A DNA stretch of 64,000 bases from Luteimonas terricola (GTDB taxonomy: Bacteria > Pseudomonadota > Gammaproteobacteria > Xanthomonadales > Xanthomonadaceae): the NCBI RefSeq assembly GCF_004352845.1, contig NZ_SJRX01000002.1:372001-436000 (forward strand), given 5' to 3'. Below, piece after piece: positions 27,736 through 35,376 of this stretch; within the stretch, counting starts at the first letter, position 1; every line of letters starts with the position of its first letter. The translations under genes were made by a program, and so were the position numbers. A model generated the notes under the pieces. That model made no database searches. It saw nothing but the letters and a program-made list of their open reading frames with translations, and was not told where the DNA came from.

Positions 27736-28485
27736 GGGCTTGTCTTCGGTTGCTTCCTGAAAATATAGAACGGCCTGGGCGTGTCGGCGCATAGCGCCGC
27801 CGGGCTTTCGGGCTGCGCCCCGTGCCGACTTCGCTGTCACGGCCATTCGGCTTCAATCCCTCACGCCTTCGCACCTGCGGCGCTGCGCGCTGCGCTTGCC
27901 TCCAGGGGAAAGCCCTGCGGGCTATCCCCGCCGCGCACAGCTTGGCGGGGCGCGGGGCTACGCCCCGGCTTGCTGCGGCAGGTTGCACCAAAGCGTACCG
28001 CCCTCGACGCTGGCGGTTCAGCGCAACCCCGTCACGAAGGACGGTTTACCGACACGCCGCCCGGCCACGCCTATGGAGCTTCCACACCACGCCGCAAGCA
28101 CGTCGCCGCCAGCAACGGCAGGGGGCATTCTTGCCTGTCATTGGCGTGTTGGCCTTGCCCGCGCCAGGGCGCAGGCCGGTGCAGCCGTCATGCGGGGATG
28201 CCGAGGCGGCCATCTCTCCCTTCGGGACAGGGCGGCCCCTGCGTCCTTGTCTCGTTGTGAATCCTGGCGGTGGCGCGGCTGCGCCTTGGGCTTCATGGCC
28301 GCAACCTTGCAGCGAAAACAATTTCCCCTGCGCTGCGCGCATTCCTCGCGGGACAAATTCTTTTCGCTTCCAGGTTCTCCACTGCGTTTCGACCGCAAGC
28401 GGTGCGGCCAGCCCATCCCCCGCTGACCGGATCACAACAAGGACGCGATGGGCGCGGCCTTGTTCAACCCGAAAGGAGAAACATC
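27736..28485. other. 750-bp non-coding region between GNAT and DUF736, with repeat copies
   Basis: No credible gene. Bases 27780-27866 resemble the start of leader A (22980-23063). Bases 27866-27988 share with 24547-24657 the TGCGCGCTGCGCTTGC, TCCAGGGGAA, ATCCCCGCCGCGCA and CAGGTTGCACC blocks. The end carries the AAAGGAG ribosome site for DUF736. Overlapping open frames on both strands reflect high GC rather than coding. Confidence 0.55.
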
Positions 28486-28800
28486 ATGGCTACCATCGGC
28501 ACCTTCACCGCAGAGAAAGACGGCTACACCGGCCAGCTCCGCACCCTGACCCTGAACGTCAAGGCTAAGCTGATTCCCAACGACAAGGGCGACACCGAGA
28601 ACGCCCCTGACTTCCGCTTGCAGGCGGCGGGCCACGACATTGGCGCGGCGTGGAAGAAAACCAGCGAGGCCGGGCGGCCCTACCTGTCGGTGAGCTTGGA
28701 CGATCCTTCGTTCCCGGCGACGGTCTATGCCCGCCTGATCGAAGGCGAGGACGGCACACACGACCTGATCTGGTCGCGCAGCAAGCCCAAGGCGGCCTGA
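28486..28800 (+). CDS. DUF736 family protein
   Basis: A 104-residue soluble protein of the DUF736 family, common on conjugative elements and plasmids of Proteobacteria. Typical features are [21 protein letters not shown] at the start, the central [23 protein letters not shown], and the IWSR ending. Biochemical function is unknown. ATG 28486 follows AAAGGAG at 28472-28478, one of the best ribosome sites in the ICE, suggesting strong expression. It converges on the TIR gene. Confidence 0.9.
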   Translation: MATIGTFTAEKDGYTGQLRTLTLNVKAKLIPNDKGDTENAPDFRLQAAGHDIGAAWKKTSEAGRPYLSVSLDDPSFPATVYARLIEGEDGTHDLIWSRSKPKAA

Positions 28801-28814
28801 TGACGGCTCACTGC

Positions 28815-28845
28815 GCCCCGTCCATTGCGGCGGGGCACTTCGTGC
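28815..28845. terminator. Hairpin pair between convergent DUF736 and TIR genes
   Basis: GCCCCG (28815-28820) and CGGGGC (28831-28836) form one stem, and GCAC/GTGC with a TTC loop follows at once. It sits between the two converging stops and may end transcription in both directions. Confidence 0.35.
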
Positions 28846-28884
28846 CTATGAGTTTTCGCTGTCAGACAGCGCACTTCAGATGCA

Positions 28885-29766
28885 TCAAGGCCCAGCGGGG
28901 GGCAAATTATTCAAGCGAACTCGCTCAACAACCATCCGCGCTGCCTCCAGCGGTGTGTACTCATCCAAATCCACGTAACCATCAATCGAAAAGCTGCCGC
29001 TTATATCGGCATGATCGAAGCGCATGAACATGATTGCGTGATCGTTCTTGTTCTTGATGATGTTTCGGATGGCGCGCCACTCTAGGCCGCACCATTCCTT
29101 TCGCTCGTACTCTGCGCAAAGAAATACGACGACCAGATCGGAGTTATTGAGGTAGATGCGCTGCAACAAGGTGTCCAGATTAGGCCGCGCTAGCTGTGCA
29201 GTGAAATCCTTGTCATAGAAAACGGCATCGCGTCCCAATCGTTTCTTTACTTCGGCGGCTACGGCAGCTACGTAATCTCGTTTTTCACCGGGAAAGGACA
29301 AAGCAACCCGAAATCGCATTTCTTCAACGCGACCGGGCGGGCGGCCTTCGGCCACATAGCTCTCATCTACAAGGCCCTCTGAGGCAAGTAGCTCGAAAAG
29401 ATCCTCGTCCTTTACAGCCCAGTGGGTGCGCGACATCTCCCACCTTCCAATATCAAGCTTTGTCAGCAATGGCTTCAGTTTGGAGAAATTGAAAGCAGGG
29501 ATACTGTCATCGAACTCATACTCGACCAGGATGCTTCGCCCTCGCTCTTTTATTCTTCTGATGTACCCAACCTGCACAACCTCATCGTCGCCTTCATACG
29601 TGAAAAGTGTCGGCAGCGATTTCAGCTCTTCCAGAGCATTTGCATCAAGGCTGGAGAATTTCGCCTTGAGGCTATCTGTGGTGTGCTCAAGAAACCGCGT
29701 CCGATCATATTCGTATGCGGAAATGTCCCATGCACCTTCGGCAGCTGTAACAAGCAGGTTGTACAC
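28885..29766 (-). CDS. TIR-domain effector with an uncharacterised N-terminal domain
   Basis: A 293-residue two-domain protein. Residues 1-140 form an alpha/beta domain that I cannot name (AYEYDRTRFLEHT, LPTLFTYEG, VGYIRRIKERG, HWAVKDEDLFELL). Residues 151-285 are a TIR domain: FRVALSFPGEKRDYV (strand A), AVFYDKDF, LDTLLQRIYLNNSDLVVVFLCAEY, then WCGLEW with Glu229 at the catalytic position of NAD-cleaving TIRs. Bacterial TIR proteins of this kind act in anti-phage defence by NAD+ depletion or signalling; for this one that is inference. Start is GTG 29766 after an AAGGAA site. The XRE gene lies 48 bases upstream on the same strand, so they form an operon. GC is lower than the ICE backbone. Confidence 0.85.
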   Translation of the reverse strand: MYNLLVTAAEGAWDISAYEYDRTRFLEHTTDSLKAKFSSLDANALEELKSLPTLFTYEGDDEVVQVGYIRRIKERGRSILVEYEFDDSIPAFNFSKLKPLLTKLDIGRWEMSRTHWAVKDEDLFELLASEGLVDESYVAEGRPPGRVEEMRFRVALSFPGEKRDYVAAVAAEVKKRLGRDAVFYDKDFTAQLARPNLDTLLQRIYLNNSDLVVVFLCAEYERKEWCGLEWRAIRNIIKNKNDHAIMFMRFDHADISGSFSIDGYVDLDEYTPLEAARMVVERVRLNNLPPAGP

Positions 29767-29814
29767 AATTCTAATCTTCCTTAGTCAGCGTCCGCGGGAT
29801 GAAGGGGCTGCGAT

Positions 29815-30108
29815 TCAGTCACCACCTTCTCCGACAATTTCTTTGAGTTCCTGCCGTACCTGCTCCAGAACATCCTCAGCCTTGCGCGTGCTGTCGCCGG
29901 CATACGCCAACGTCAGCAGCGTGAGCGGATGAACTTCCATGACTTCGCACAGTTCGGCCAGCTTGTTCAGGGTCGGGCTTTTCAGATCGCGCTCCAGCGA
30001 ACTCAGGTAGGTGCGGCTGGACACGTCCGAGAATGCCTCTTGGCTCAGGCCGCGTGCCTTCCTGATCTGCCGCAGTGCATCGGGCAATGATGGCTTGCGC
30101 GTCGTCAT
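29815..30108 (-). CDS. XRE/Cro-C1 family transcriptional regulator
   Basis: A 97-residue helix-turn-helix repressor-like protein. LRQIRKARGLSQEAFSDVSS and RTYLSSLERDLKSPTLNKLAEL (about 11-52) make a complete XRE HTH with the usual SxxExG-like turn; a short helical tail follows. It is the first gene of an operon with the TIR effector. An 11-bp inverted repeat overlaps its start codon and a second lies at the likely promoter, consistent with autoregulation. It reads against all neighbouring ICE backbone genes. Confidence 0.88.
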   Translation of the reverse strand: MTTRKPSLPDALRQIRKARGLSQEAFSDVSSRTYLSSLERDLKSPTLNKLAELCEVMEVHPLTLLTLAYAGDSTRKAEDVLEQVRQELKEIVGEGGD

Positions 30109-30173
30109 TCTGGACTTTCCCCAAAATCCAGAATGACAACTTATTGCGCACTATAGGACTACAATCTATAGTG
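30104..30173 (-). promoter_or_regulatory. Two inverted-repeat operators at the XRE-TIR promoter
   Basis: GTCATTCTGGA (30104-30114) and TCCAGAATGAC (30127-30137) form a perfect 11-bp inverted repeat with a 12-base spacer and overlap the XRE start. CACTATAG (30149-30156) and CTATAGTG (30166-30173) form a second, 8-bp one with a 9-base spacer, about where the promoter should be. The remaining 30174-30370 holds small stems (TTCCGT/ACGGAA at 30207-30224) and the leader of the DUF2958 gene. Confidence 0.65.
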
Positions 30174-30370
30174 TTCATTTGGTGTTGTGAACCGCCGTCT
30201 CTGTTCTTCCGTGCTTTTACGGAAATCCGCTTCGGTGGATGTGTACTGATCCGGGGAACCGCTTCTGTGCCTTTGATGCTTTCCACTATTCTGGCTTTGC
30301 GCCTCCACGGATTGGCGCACAAGCGCATCCGTGCATTAGCGGTTTTGCAGGTGCAGGAGGCGCGCCGCCC

Positions 30371-30718
30371 ATGAAGCCCCTCATCACCGACGCGCAGCGC
30401 GCGCAACTGCTCGCCAACGGCCGCGCCCGCGCCGAGGACCAGGCCCTCGACCCGCTGCCGGTGGTTCGCTTGTTCACCCTGGATGCGCACGCCACCTGGC
30501 TGCTGGCCGCCCTCGATCCCGAGGACGGCGATACGGCCTACGGCTTGTGCGACATTGGCATCGGCATGCCCGCGCTGGACACCGTGCGGCTGTCCGAGCT
30601 GGCGTCTATCCTGGGGCCGCAGGAGCAACCCATCGCGCGTGACCTGTACTTCGTCGCCACGCGCACGCTGTCGGAATACACGCGGCTGGCGCAGCGCAAC
30701 GGGTCGATCATCGACTGA
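30371..30718 (+). CDS. DUF2958 family protein
   Basis: A 115-residue protein of the DUF2958 family found on ICEs and plasmids (MKPLITDAQRAQLLANGRAR; ALDPLPVVRLFTLDAHATWLL; CDIGIGMPALDTVRLSEL; RDLYFVATRTLSEY). Function unknown. ATG 30371 follows AGGAGG at 30355-30360 with a slightly long spacer. An 8-bp inverted repeat just after the stop (TGCCGACC/GGTCGGCA, 30725-30750) may end the transcript. Bases 30751-31072 to the next gene show no coding signal. Confidence 0.85.
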   Translation: MKPLITDAQRAQLLANGRARAEDQALDPLPVVRLFTLDAHATWLLAALDPEDGDTAYGLCDIGIGMPALDTVRLSELASILGPQEQPIARDLYFVATRTLSEYTRLAQRNGSIID

Positions 30719-30724
30719 CCGGCC

Positions 30725-30750
30725 TGCCGACCCGTTCGGGCAGGTCGGCA
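30725..30750 (+). terminator. Hairpin after the DUF2958 gene
   Basis: TGCCGACC (30725-30732) and GGTCGGCA (30743-30750) form a perfect 8-bp stem with a 10-base loop, seven bases after the stop; no T-run. The following 320 bases up to the DUF2285 gene contain nothing else I can support. Confidence 0.4.
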
Positions 30751-31072
30751 CAGCACCGCCAAGCGGAGCGCATTGCGTCTATTTCGGTCTGGTTTCAGAC
30801 CGTCCGTGCATCAATCGGCACTCATGCACCGCAGCGGTGCGGCAAGACCAAAACAGTCCTGATCCCTGGCGCAGCTTTCGGCAAGGTATCCCATGCCGCG
30901 CACCACCAGTGGCCGCGCGGCCGTCGCATTCGGACGATCCGTGCAATACCCTGGAGCCGATCGGTCTTGACACCACCAGCCTGGCGAATACCTGTGACGA
31001 TACGCCGATGACACCGTAGCTCCCCCTGACGCCCGTGGCGACGAGTCCTGCTGTCCGACAGGAGGCCGCGTC

Positions 31073-31858
31073 ATGGCAGAGTCCGATCATTGGCACCCCG
31101 GTGCCGCCTACCTCTACGTCCTGCACCTGGACGGTCCCGCGCTGGCGTGGGAGTACCTGCGTCGCCACCCCGGCTACCGGCGCGACTGGCAACGCCGCCG
31201 CCGTCATCCCGCAACGGCGCAGCGCTGGGGGCTGCGCCTGCTGGAAAACCCTGTCCTGGATGCGCGTGACGCGCATCCGGCCTGGTTTCCCGACCACGAC
31301 GGCGTGGTGCAGGTTTATCCCGATGCCGACCCGCCACCCGATGCACAGCGTTTCGCGTTCTGGCGCATCCCCGGCCGCAAGCACCTGATCCACGATGGCC
31401 GGCGTCTGGTGCTGGCCACGCACTGGGCGGGCTACTGCATCCGCCTGGCCCTCGCACCGGGCCTCGAAGATGGCATGGCTTACGCCTATGCCGTGCGTGC
31501 CGCACCCGATCCGTGCGCGCGCTGCCGCGCGCTGGTGGGCGAACTGGACAAGCTCATGGTCGTCACCGTGCCGGTGGCCCTGGCCGGCCCGCGCCCTTCG
31601 ACGACCGCGCTGCTGGAACTGCACACCTTGCAGGCGCTCGATGGTGCGCTGGCTGGAGCCTCCCTGCGCACCGTGGCCCAGGTGCTGTTCGGCGCGGGGG
31701 CCATCCGCCACGACTGGCACGCCGACGGTGCGCTGCGCGCCCGCGTGCGTCGCCTGGTCCGGCGCGGCCAAACCCTGATGTGCGGCGGCTATCGCCGCCT
31801 GGTACAGCTTCCCGCGCTTGAACAGGGACGTTCTGCCGCGCGCGCAAAACGTCCCTGA
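31073..31858 (+). CDS. DUF6499/DUF2285 domain protein
   Basis: A 261-residue protein. The N-terminal part (YLYVLHLDGPALAWEYLRRHPGYRRDW) is the DUF6499-like transcriptional-regulator-like segment seen on ICEs; the C-terminal part (LQALDGALAGASLRTVAQVLFG, then a basic RRLVRRGQTLMCGGYRRL) is DUF2285. Function is not known; the basic C-terminus suggests DNA binding. ATG 31073 follows ACAGGAGG at 31059-31064. It precedes the AlpA-like gene and RepA, the usual order in Tn4371-type ICEs. Confidence 0.85.
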   Translation: MAESDHWHPGAAYLYVLHLDGPALAWEYLRRHPGYRRDWQRRRRHPATAQRWGLRLLENPVLDARDAHPAWFPDHDGVVQVYPDADPPPDAQRFAFWRIPGRKHLIHDGRRLVLATHWAGYCIRLALAPGLEDGMAYAYAVRAAPDPCARCRALVGELDKLMVVTVPVALAGPRPSTTALLELHTLQALDGALAGASLRTVAQVLFGAGAIRHDWHADGALRARVRRLVRRGQTLMCGGYRRLVQLPALEQGRSAARAKRP

Positions 31859-31876
31859 GCAAGACGCCTTGCTTTT
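31823..31876 (+). terminator. Stem structures at the end of the DUF2285 gene
   Basis: CAGGGACGTT (31823-31832) and AACGTCCCTG (31848-31857) form a perfect 10-bp inverted repeat that runs into the stop codon. GCAAG/CTTGC with TTTT (31859-31876) follows. Together they look like a terminator overlapping the gene end. Confidence 0.45.
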
Positions 31877-31941
31877 CTGAGACTGCCTCCATCCGGCCGC
31901 GCCGTCGCGGTCGGCGATTCAGACCGATGGAGGTTCACGCC

Positions 31942-32232
31942 ATGAGACCCGCACCGCTGCGGCCGCAAACCGCACCCGCTGCCACTACGCAGCCCGCACA
32001 GCCTTCGCGCTACCTCACCAACGACGAAGCTGCCGAATACCTGCGCCTGTCGCCGCGCACGCTGGAGAAGCAGCGCGTGATCGGCGGCGGCCCGCGCTTT
32101 CGCAAGTTCGGCCGCCGCGTCATGTATTCGGTGGCTGACCTCGATGCCTGGGCCGACGCGCGCAGCTTCGAGGCCACGTCCGACCCCGAATACGCCGAAC
32201 GCCACGCCGGCGATTACCGCGATGGCCGCTGA
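31942..32232 (+). CDS. AlpA/MerR-type helix-turn-helix protein (excisionase-like)
   Basis: A 96-residue protein with a winged HTH of the HTH_17/AlpA type at about 26-75: RYLTNDEAAEYLRLSPRTLEKQR, GGGPRFRKFGRRVMYSVADLDAW. Such proteins act as directionality factors or regulators in mobile elements; which applies here is not shown. The upstream ATG at 31927 is inside the GATGGAGG ribosome site, so I use ATG 31942. It precedes repA by 14 bases. Confidence 0.87.
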   Translation: MRPAPLRPQTAPAATTQPAQPSRYLTNDEAAEYLRLSPRTLEKQRVIGGGPRFRKFGRRVMYSVADLDAWADARSFEATSDPEYAERHAGDYRDGR

Positions 32233-32246
32233 CAGCCGGCGCGCGG

Positions 32247-33089
32247 GTGGCCCTCGTCGTGTCCAGCTCGGAGAAGGAGCGCGAACAGCTCGACCTGTTC
32301 CGTGCGCTACCGGGCGACATGGCGCCGCGCGATGCACAAGACCTGATGGCCTATCCGTTCTTCTCGCTGGCGAAATCGCGGCGCACCGCGCCGATCGACT
32401 TCCACTCCGGCGGCGTCACCGTGCGCGTGGAAGGCACGCAGGAGCACGGCATCGCCACCATCTGGGATGCGGACATCCTCATCTGGGCCGCCAGTCAGAT
32501 CGTCGAAGCGCGCGACGCAGGCATTCGCCCGTCGCGCAGGATGCAGGCCACGCCCTACGAGATACTGCGCTTCATCGGCCGCGGTACCTCGCTGCGCGAC
32601 TACCAGCGCCTCAAGGCCGCGCTGGATCGCCTGCAATCGACCACGATTGCCACCTCGATCCGCGAGACGACCGGGCGGCGTCTGCACCGCTTCTCGTGGA
32701 TCAACGAATGGAAGGAGCGCGCGGACGCCAAAGGTGCGCCGCTGGGCCTCGAACTCATCCTGCCGGACTGGTTCTTTGCCGGCGTGCTGGACGAAGCGCT
32801 GGTGCTGACCATCGACCGGGCCTACTTCAAGCTCACCGGCGGCATCGAGCGCTGGCTGTACCGCCTGGTGCGCAAACACGGCGGCAAGCAGCGCGACGGC
32901 TGGCAGTTCGACTTCCCCTACCTGTATCGCAAGTCGGGCAGCCTGGCGCAGCCCCGCGACTTCGCCCGCGACCTGCGCCTGCTGGCCGCCCGGCAGTCGC
33001 TGCCGGGCTATGTGCTGTCCGTCGAACGCTGGCCCGGCGAGCCGGAAATCCTCGCCTTCCGCCCCGTGCCGTCCACGGCACGTGGATAA
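32247..33089 (+). CDS. repA: Plasmid-type replication initiator RepA
   Basis: A 280-residue replication initiator of the RepA family conserved in Tn4371-type ICEs and related plasmids: MAYPFFSLAKSRRTAPIDF, ATIWDADILIWAASQI, RMQATPYEILRFIGRGTS, RLKAALDRLQSTTIATSIR (winged-helix DNA-binding part) and LPDWFFAGVLDEALVLTIDRAYF. The start is GTG 32247; GTG 32259 is an alternative. Three iterons and DnaA-box-like sites lie immediately downstream, so the ICE probably replicates as a circle after excision. The stop codon sits inside one DnaA-box-like sequence (33081-33089). Confidence 0.88.
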   Translation: MALVVSSSEKEREQLDLFRALPGDMAPRDAQDLMAYPFFSLAKSRRTAPIDFHSGGVTVRVEGTQEHGIATIWDADILIWAASQIVEARDAGIRPSRRMQATPYEILRFIGRGTSLRDYQRLKAALDRLQSTTIATSIRETTGRRLHRFSWINEWKERADAKGAPLGLELILPDWFFAGVLDEALVLTIDRAYFKLTGGIERWLYRLVRKHGGKQRDGWQFDFPYLYRKSGSLAQPRDFARDLRLLAARQSLPGYVLSVERWPGEPEILAFRPVPSTARG

Positions 33090-33306
33090 CCGTGGGAATG
33101 AAAACGGGACAAGCTGTGAATGGGCTCGTGCTATCAGGCGCGCCGCGACTCGTGCTATCAGGCGCACCCGTATCGTGCTATCAGGCGCGTAAATCGCAGC
33201 TAACTTCAGCGGCCGCAAGGGTTTTTCCGGCCCTTAACTTTATATCTAACTTTAAAAGCTATCTAACACATACCAATAACTTGTTATTGGCGCGGTGGAT
33301 AACCGC
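33081..33306. other. Candidate oriV: three iterons, DnaA-like boxes and an AT-rich tract
   Basis: TCGTGCTATCAGGCGC occurs three times (33126-33141, 33150-33165, 33173-33188) at 24- and 23-base steps. DnaA-like boxes one mismatch from TGTGGATAA lie at 33081-33089 and 33294-33302, the second inside GCGGT..ACCGC arms. Between them is an AT-rich tract (about 33234-33290) with the palindrome CCAATAAC-TT-GTTATTGG (33273-33290). This is the layout of an iteron plasmid origin next to repA and parA. Confidence 0.75.
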
Positions 33307-33375
33307 CCGAGATCAACAGCAACAGCGTTTTTCAGGCCGATCATGGTGCCGCCATCCGCAACGGAGGGCTGCGCC

Positions 33376-34014
33376 ATGATCGTCGCCTTGCTAAATCAGA
33401 AAGGCGGTGTCGGCAAGACCACGCTCGCCACCCACATCGCCGGCGAACTCGCGCTGCGCGGTCAACAGGTCATCCTGCTGGATGCCGACCCGCAAGGCTC
33501 ATCACTGGACTGGACGCAGCGGCGCAGCCAGCAGGGCCTGCCGCGCTTGTTCAGCGCCGTCGGTCTCGCACGCGAAACGCTGCACCAGGAAGCGCCGGAG
33601 CTCGCACGGCGCTGCGATCACATCGTCATCGACGGCCCGCCACGCATCGCCGCACTCGCGCGCTCCGCGCTGCTGGCGGCCGACCGCGTGCTAGTGCCGG
33701 TGCAGCCGAGTCCTTACGACCTGTGGGCGTCTGCCGAAATGGTGGCGCTGATCCGCGAAGCGCAAGTGTTCCGGCCGGCGCTGCGCGCGGCCTTCGTCAT
33801 CAACCGGCGTGTCGTGCGCACCGTGATCGGACGCGAAGCGCGTGGCGCGCTCGCCGAACAGCCGCTGCCCGCACTGCACGCTGAAATTCGCCAGCGCATC
33901 GTCTTTGCCGACAGCGTGGCCGCTGGGCGGCTCGCACGCGAAACCGCGCCCGACAGCACGGCGGCACGCGAGATCGCCGCACTGGCCGACGAACTGCTGC
34001 GGTGGTCGCCATGA
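33376..34014 (+). CDS. parA: ParA-family partition ATPase
   Basis: A 212-residue deviant-Walker ATPase that segregates the ICE circle. KGGVGKTT (residues 9-16) is the ParA/MinD Walker A; DADPQGSS and IDGPPR follow as the A' and Walker B regions. It lacks an N-terminal DNA-binding extension (type Ib-like). ATG 33376 follows ACGGAGG at 33361-33367. The stop overlaps the next gene by 4 bases, so the pair ParA plus ribbon-helix-helix protein may be a complete small partition unit, in addition to the large ParB at 25 kb. Confidence 0.92.
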   Translation: MIVALLNQKGGVGKTTLATHIAGELALRGQQVILLDADPQGSSLDWTQRRSQQGLPRLFSAVGLARETLHQEAPELARRCDHIVIDGPPRIAALARSALLAADRVLVPVQPSPYDLWASAEMVALIREAQVFRPALRAAFVINRRVVRTVIGREARGALAEQPLPALHAEIRQRIVFADSVAAGRLARETAPDSTAAREIAALADELLRWSP

Positions 34015-34262
34015 GCAGCGCACGCGGCAAGCGCATCGCCATCGGCGCGCGTCCGCCCGCGAATCCCGAGGCGGAAGCCTGGATTCGCCAGGGCGACGCC
34101 AACGGCGTGCAGAAAGGCGACCTCTACACCGCACGCCTGACCCTCGACGTGACGCCGGCCATGCGCGCCCGCATCAAGGTCTCGGCCTTCACGCAGGGCG
34201 TGACGGTGGCCGAGCTGCTGCGCGCGCTGCTGGAGCGCGAGTTCCCGGAGCGCACGCCATGA
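34011..34262 (+). CDS. Small ribbon-helix-helix-like partner of ParA
   Basis: An 83-residue basic protein. The C-terminal half (LYTARLTLDVTPAMRARIKV, SAFTQGVTVAELLRALLE) fits a ribbon-helix-helix DNA-binding fold, as in small centromere-binding proteins paired with ParA. It is coupled to parA (ATGA) and to the following DUF2840 gene (4-base overlap). The role as centromere-binding factor is inferred from position and fold. Confidence 0.78.
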   Translation: MSSARGKRIAIGARPPANPEAEAWIRQGDANGVQKGDLYTARLTLDVTPAMRARIKVSAFTQGVTVAELLRALLEREFPERTP

Positions 34263-34804
34263 CCCTCACCGCGCAGGCACAGCCCCATGAAAGCACGACC
34301 GCGCCGCCGCCTTCACCGCAACCGCTCGCCGCGCTCGACAGCCGCGTGCCGCTCACGCGCGTATCGCTCGCCTACCTCGCGCAGCGCATCAACCTCTATC
34401 TGCGCTTCGGCCATCCGGCGCGCACCGTGCAGCTCGATCGCTGGCGGCGTTGCGCCGTCTTCCTGCCGGCCGCGATCTTCTGCCGCATCCGCTGGGAGTC
34501 CAACGACTACGCCACCGTGCGCTGGCAGCTCATGGTGCTGCAAGCCTGCACGCCACTGGATGCCATGCAGCGCATCCCCGGCATTCGCCCCGGCGCGCGC
34601 ATCCTGCTGCACACCGAAGGCGAACAGAAGGTGCGCGCCGTGCTCGCGCAGATCGACGCCATCGAGGCGCTGGGCATCGACCCCGCCGAGGTGTCGCCCG
34701 CGTACTGGCGCACGCTGGGCAACCGCCTGGCCGCGCGCCTGCCGCTGCCGGACTACACCCGCGAACGGCACGCGGCTTTCCTGGCCGGGAGGAACCTGCA
34801 ATGA
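34259..34804 (+). CDS. DUF2840 family ICE protein
   Basis: A 181-residue protein of the DUF2840 family, which is tied to conjugative elements and sits between ParA and TraF in this ICE type. Recognisable stretches are VPLTRVSLAYLAQRINLYLRF, RCAVFLPAAIFCRIRWESNDY and IPGIRPGARILLHTEG. No catalytic motif is evident; function unknown. It overlaps both neighbours by 4 bases, making parA-RHH-DUF2840-traF one coupled transcript. Confidence 0.85.
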   Translation: MTLTAQAQPHESTTAPPPSPQPLAALDSRVPLTRVSLAYLAQRINLYLRFGHPARTVQLDRWRRCAVFLPAAIFCRIRWESNDYATVRWQLMVLQACTPLDAMQRIPGIRPGARILLHTEGEQKVRAVLAQIDAIEALGIDPAEVSPAYWRTLGNRLAARLPLPDYTRERHAAFLAGRNLQ

Positions 34805-35376
34805 CCGCCACGACCGCAACCCTTCCTCGCCCGCGCCGTCGCGCGCGCATCGTCCTGGCCGCACTCGCTGCCGGCGGCCTCGCTGCGCTGGCCTGGGCGG
34901 CCTTCGTGCAGCCTGCGGTGCGCATCGTCTACAACCCGTCCGACAGCGTGCCGATCGGCTGGTATCGCATCGAACCACGCCAGCACCGGGCCGACTCGCT
35001 ACCCCGTCCGTTGTCCGTGGGCAGCATCGTGTTGACCTCCTTGCCGGCAGACGCCGCCGCGCTGGCCGCGCAGCGCGGCTACCTGCCGTCGCACGTTCCG
35101 CTGCTCAAACGGGTGGGCGCGGTCGCGCCGCAACACGTCTGCATCGCCAATGGCGGTGTGCGCATCGACGGCGTGCCGGTGGCCGCCGTGCTGCGCGCCG
35201 ACCGCTGGGGCCGGCCGCTGCCATCCTGGCCGCAGTGCCGGCAGCTCGCCCAGGGCGAACTGTTCCTGCTCAGCGCCACCAACCCGGCGTCCTTCGACAG
35301 CCGTTACTTCGGCCCGGTCAGCGCATCCGCCGTGCTCGGCGTCGCGCGACCGATCCGCCTGGAGCCGCAGCCGTGA
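34801..35376 (+). CDS. traF: TraF-type S26 signal peptidase for conjugation
   Basis: A 191-residue membrane peptidase of family S26. In IncP-like systems TraF matures and cyclises the TrbC pilin. A basic N-terminus and one TM helix (about 15-36) precede NPSDSVPIGWY, which carries the catalytic Ser, and LLKRVGA, the catalytic Lys; the C-terminal FGPVSASAVLGVA is the conserved last box. The matching TrbC is encoded at 46.1 kb. It overlaps the DUF2840 gene by 4 bases. Confidence 0.9.
   Translation: MTATTATLPRPRRRARIVLAALAAGGLAALAWAAFVQPAVRIVYNPSDSVPIGWYRIEPRQHRADSLPRPLSVGSIVLTSLPADAAALAAQRGYLPSHVPLLKRVGAVAPQHVCIANGGVRIDGVPVAAVLRADRWGRPLPSWPQCRQLAQGELFLLSATNPASFDSRYFGPVSASAVLGVARPIRLEPQP

Noticed and set aside
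27781-28568. Overlapping plus-strand frames of 159-248 codons before DUF736
   Set aside because: Three frames overlap each other with Arg/Pro/Ala-rich sequence, no ribosome sites, and repeats shared with other non-coding leaders.
29422-29932. Plus-strand frames (120 and 168 codons) opposite the TIR gene
   Set aside because: They are shadows of the TIR and XRE genes with no independent signals.
28885-30108. Thoeris system
   Set aside because: There is a TIR protein but no ThsA-like NADase/SLOG partner nearby; the adjacent gene is an XRE regulator.
33126-33188. Possible CRISPR array
   Set aside because: Only three short repeats with 7-8 base gaps and no cas genes; spacing near two helical turns beside repA fits iterons.
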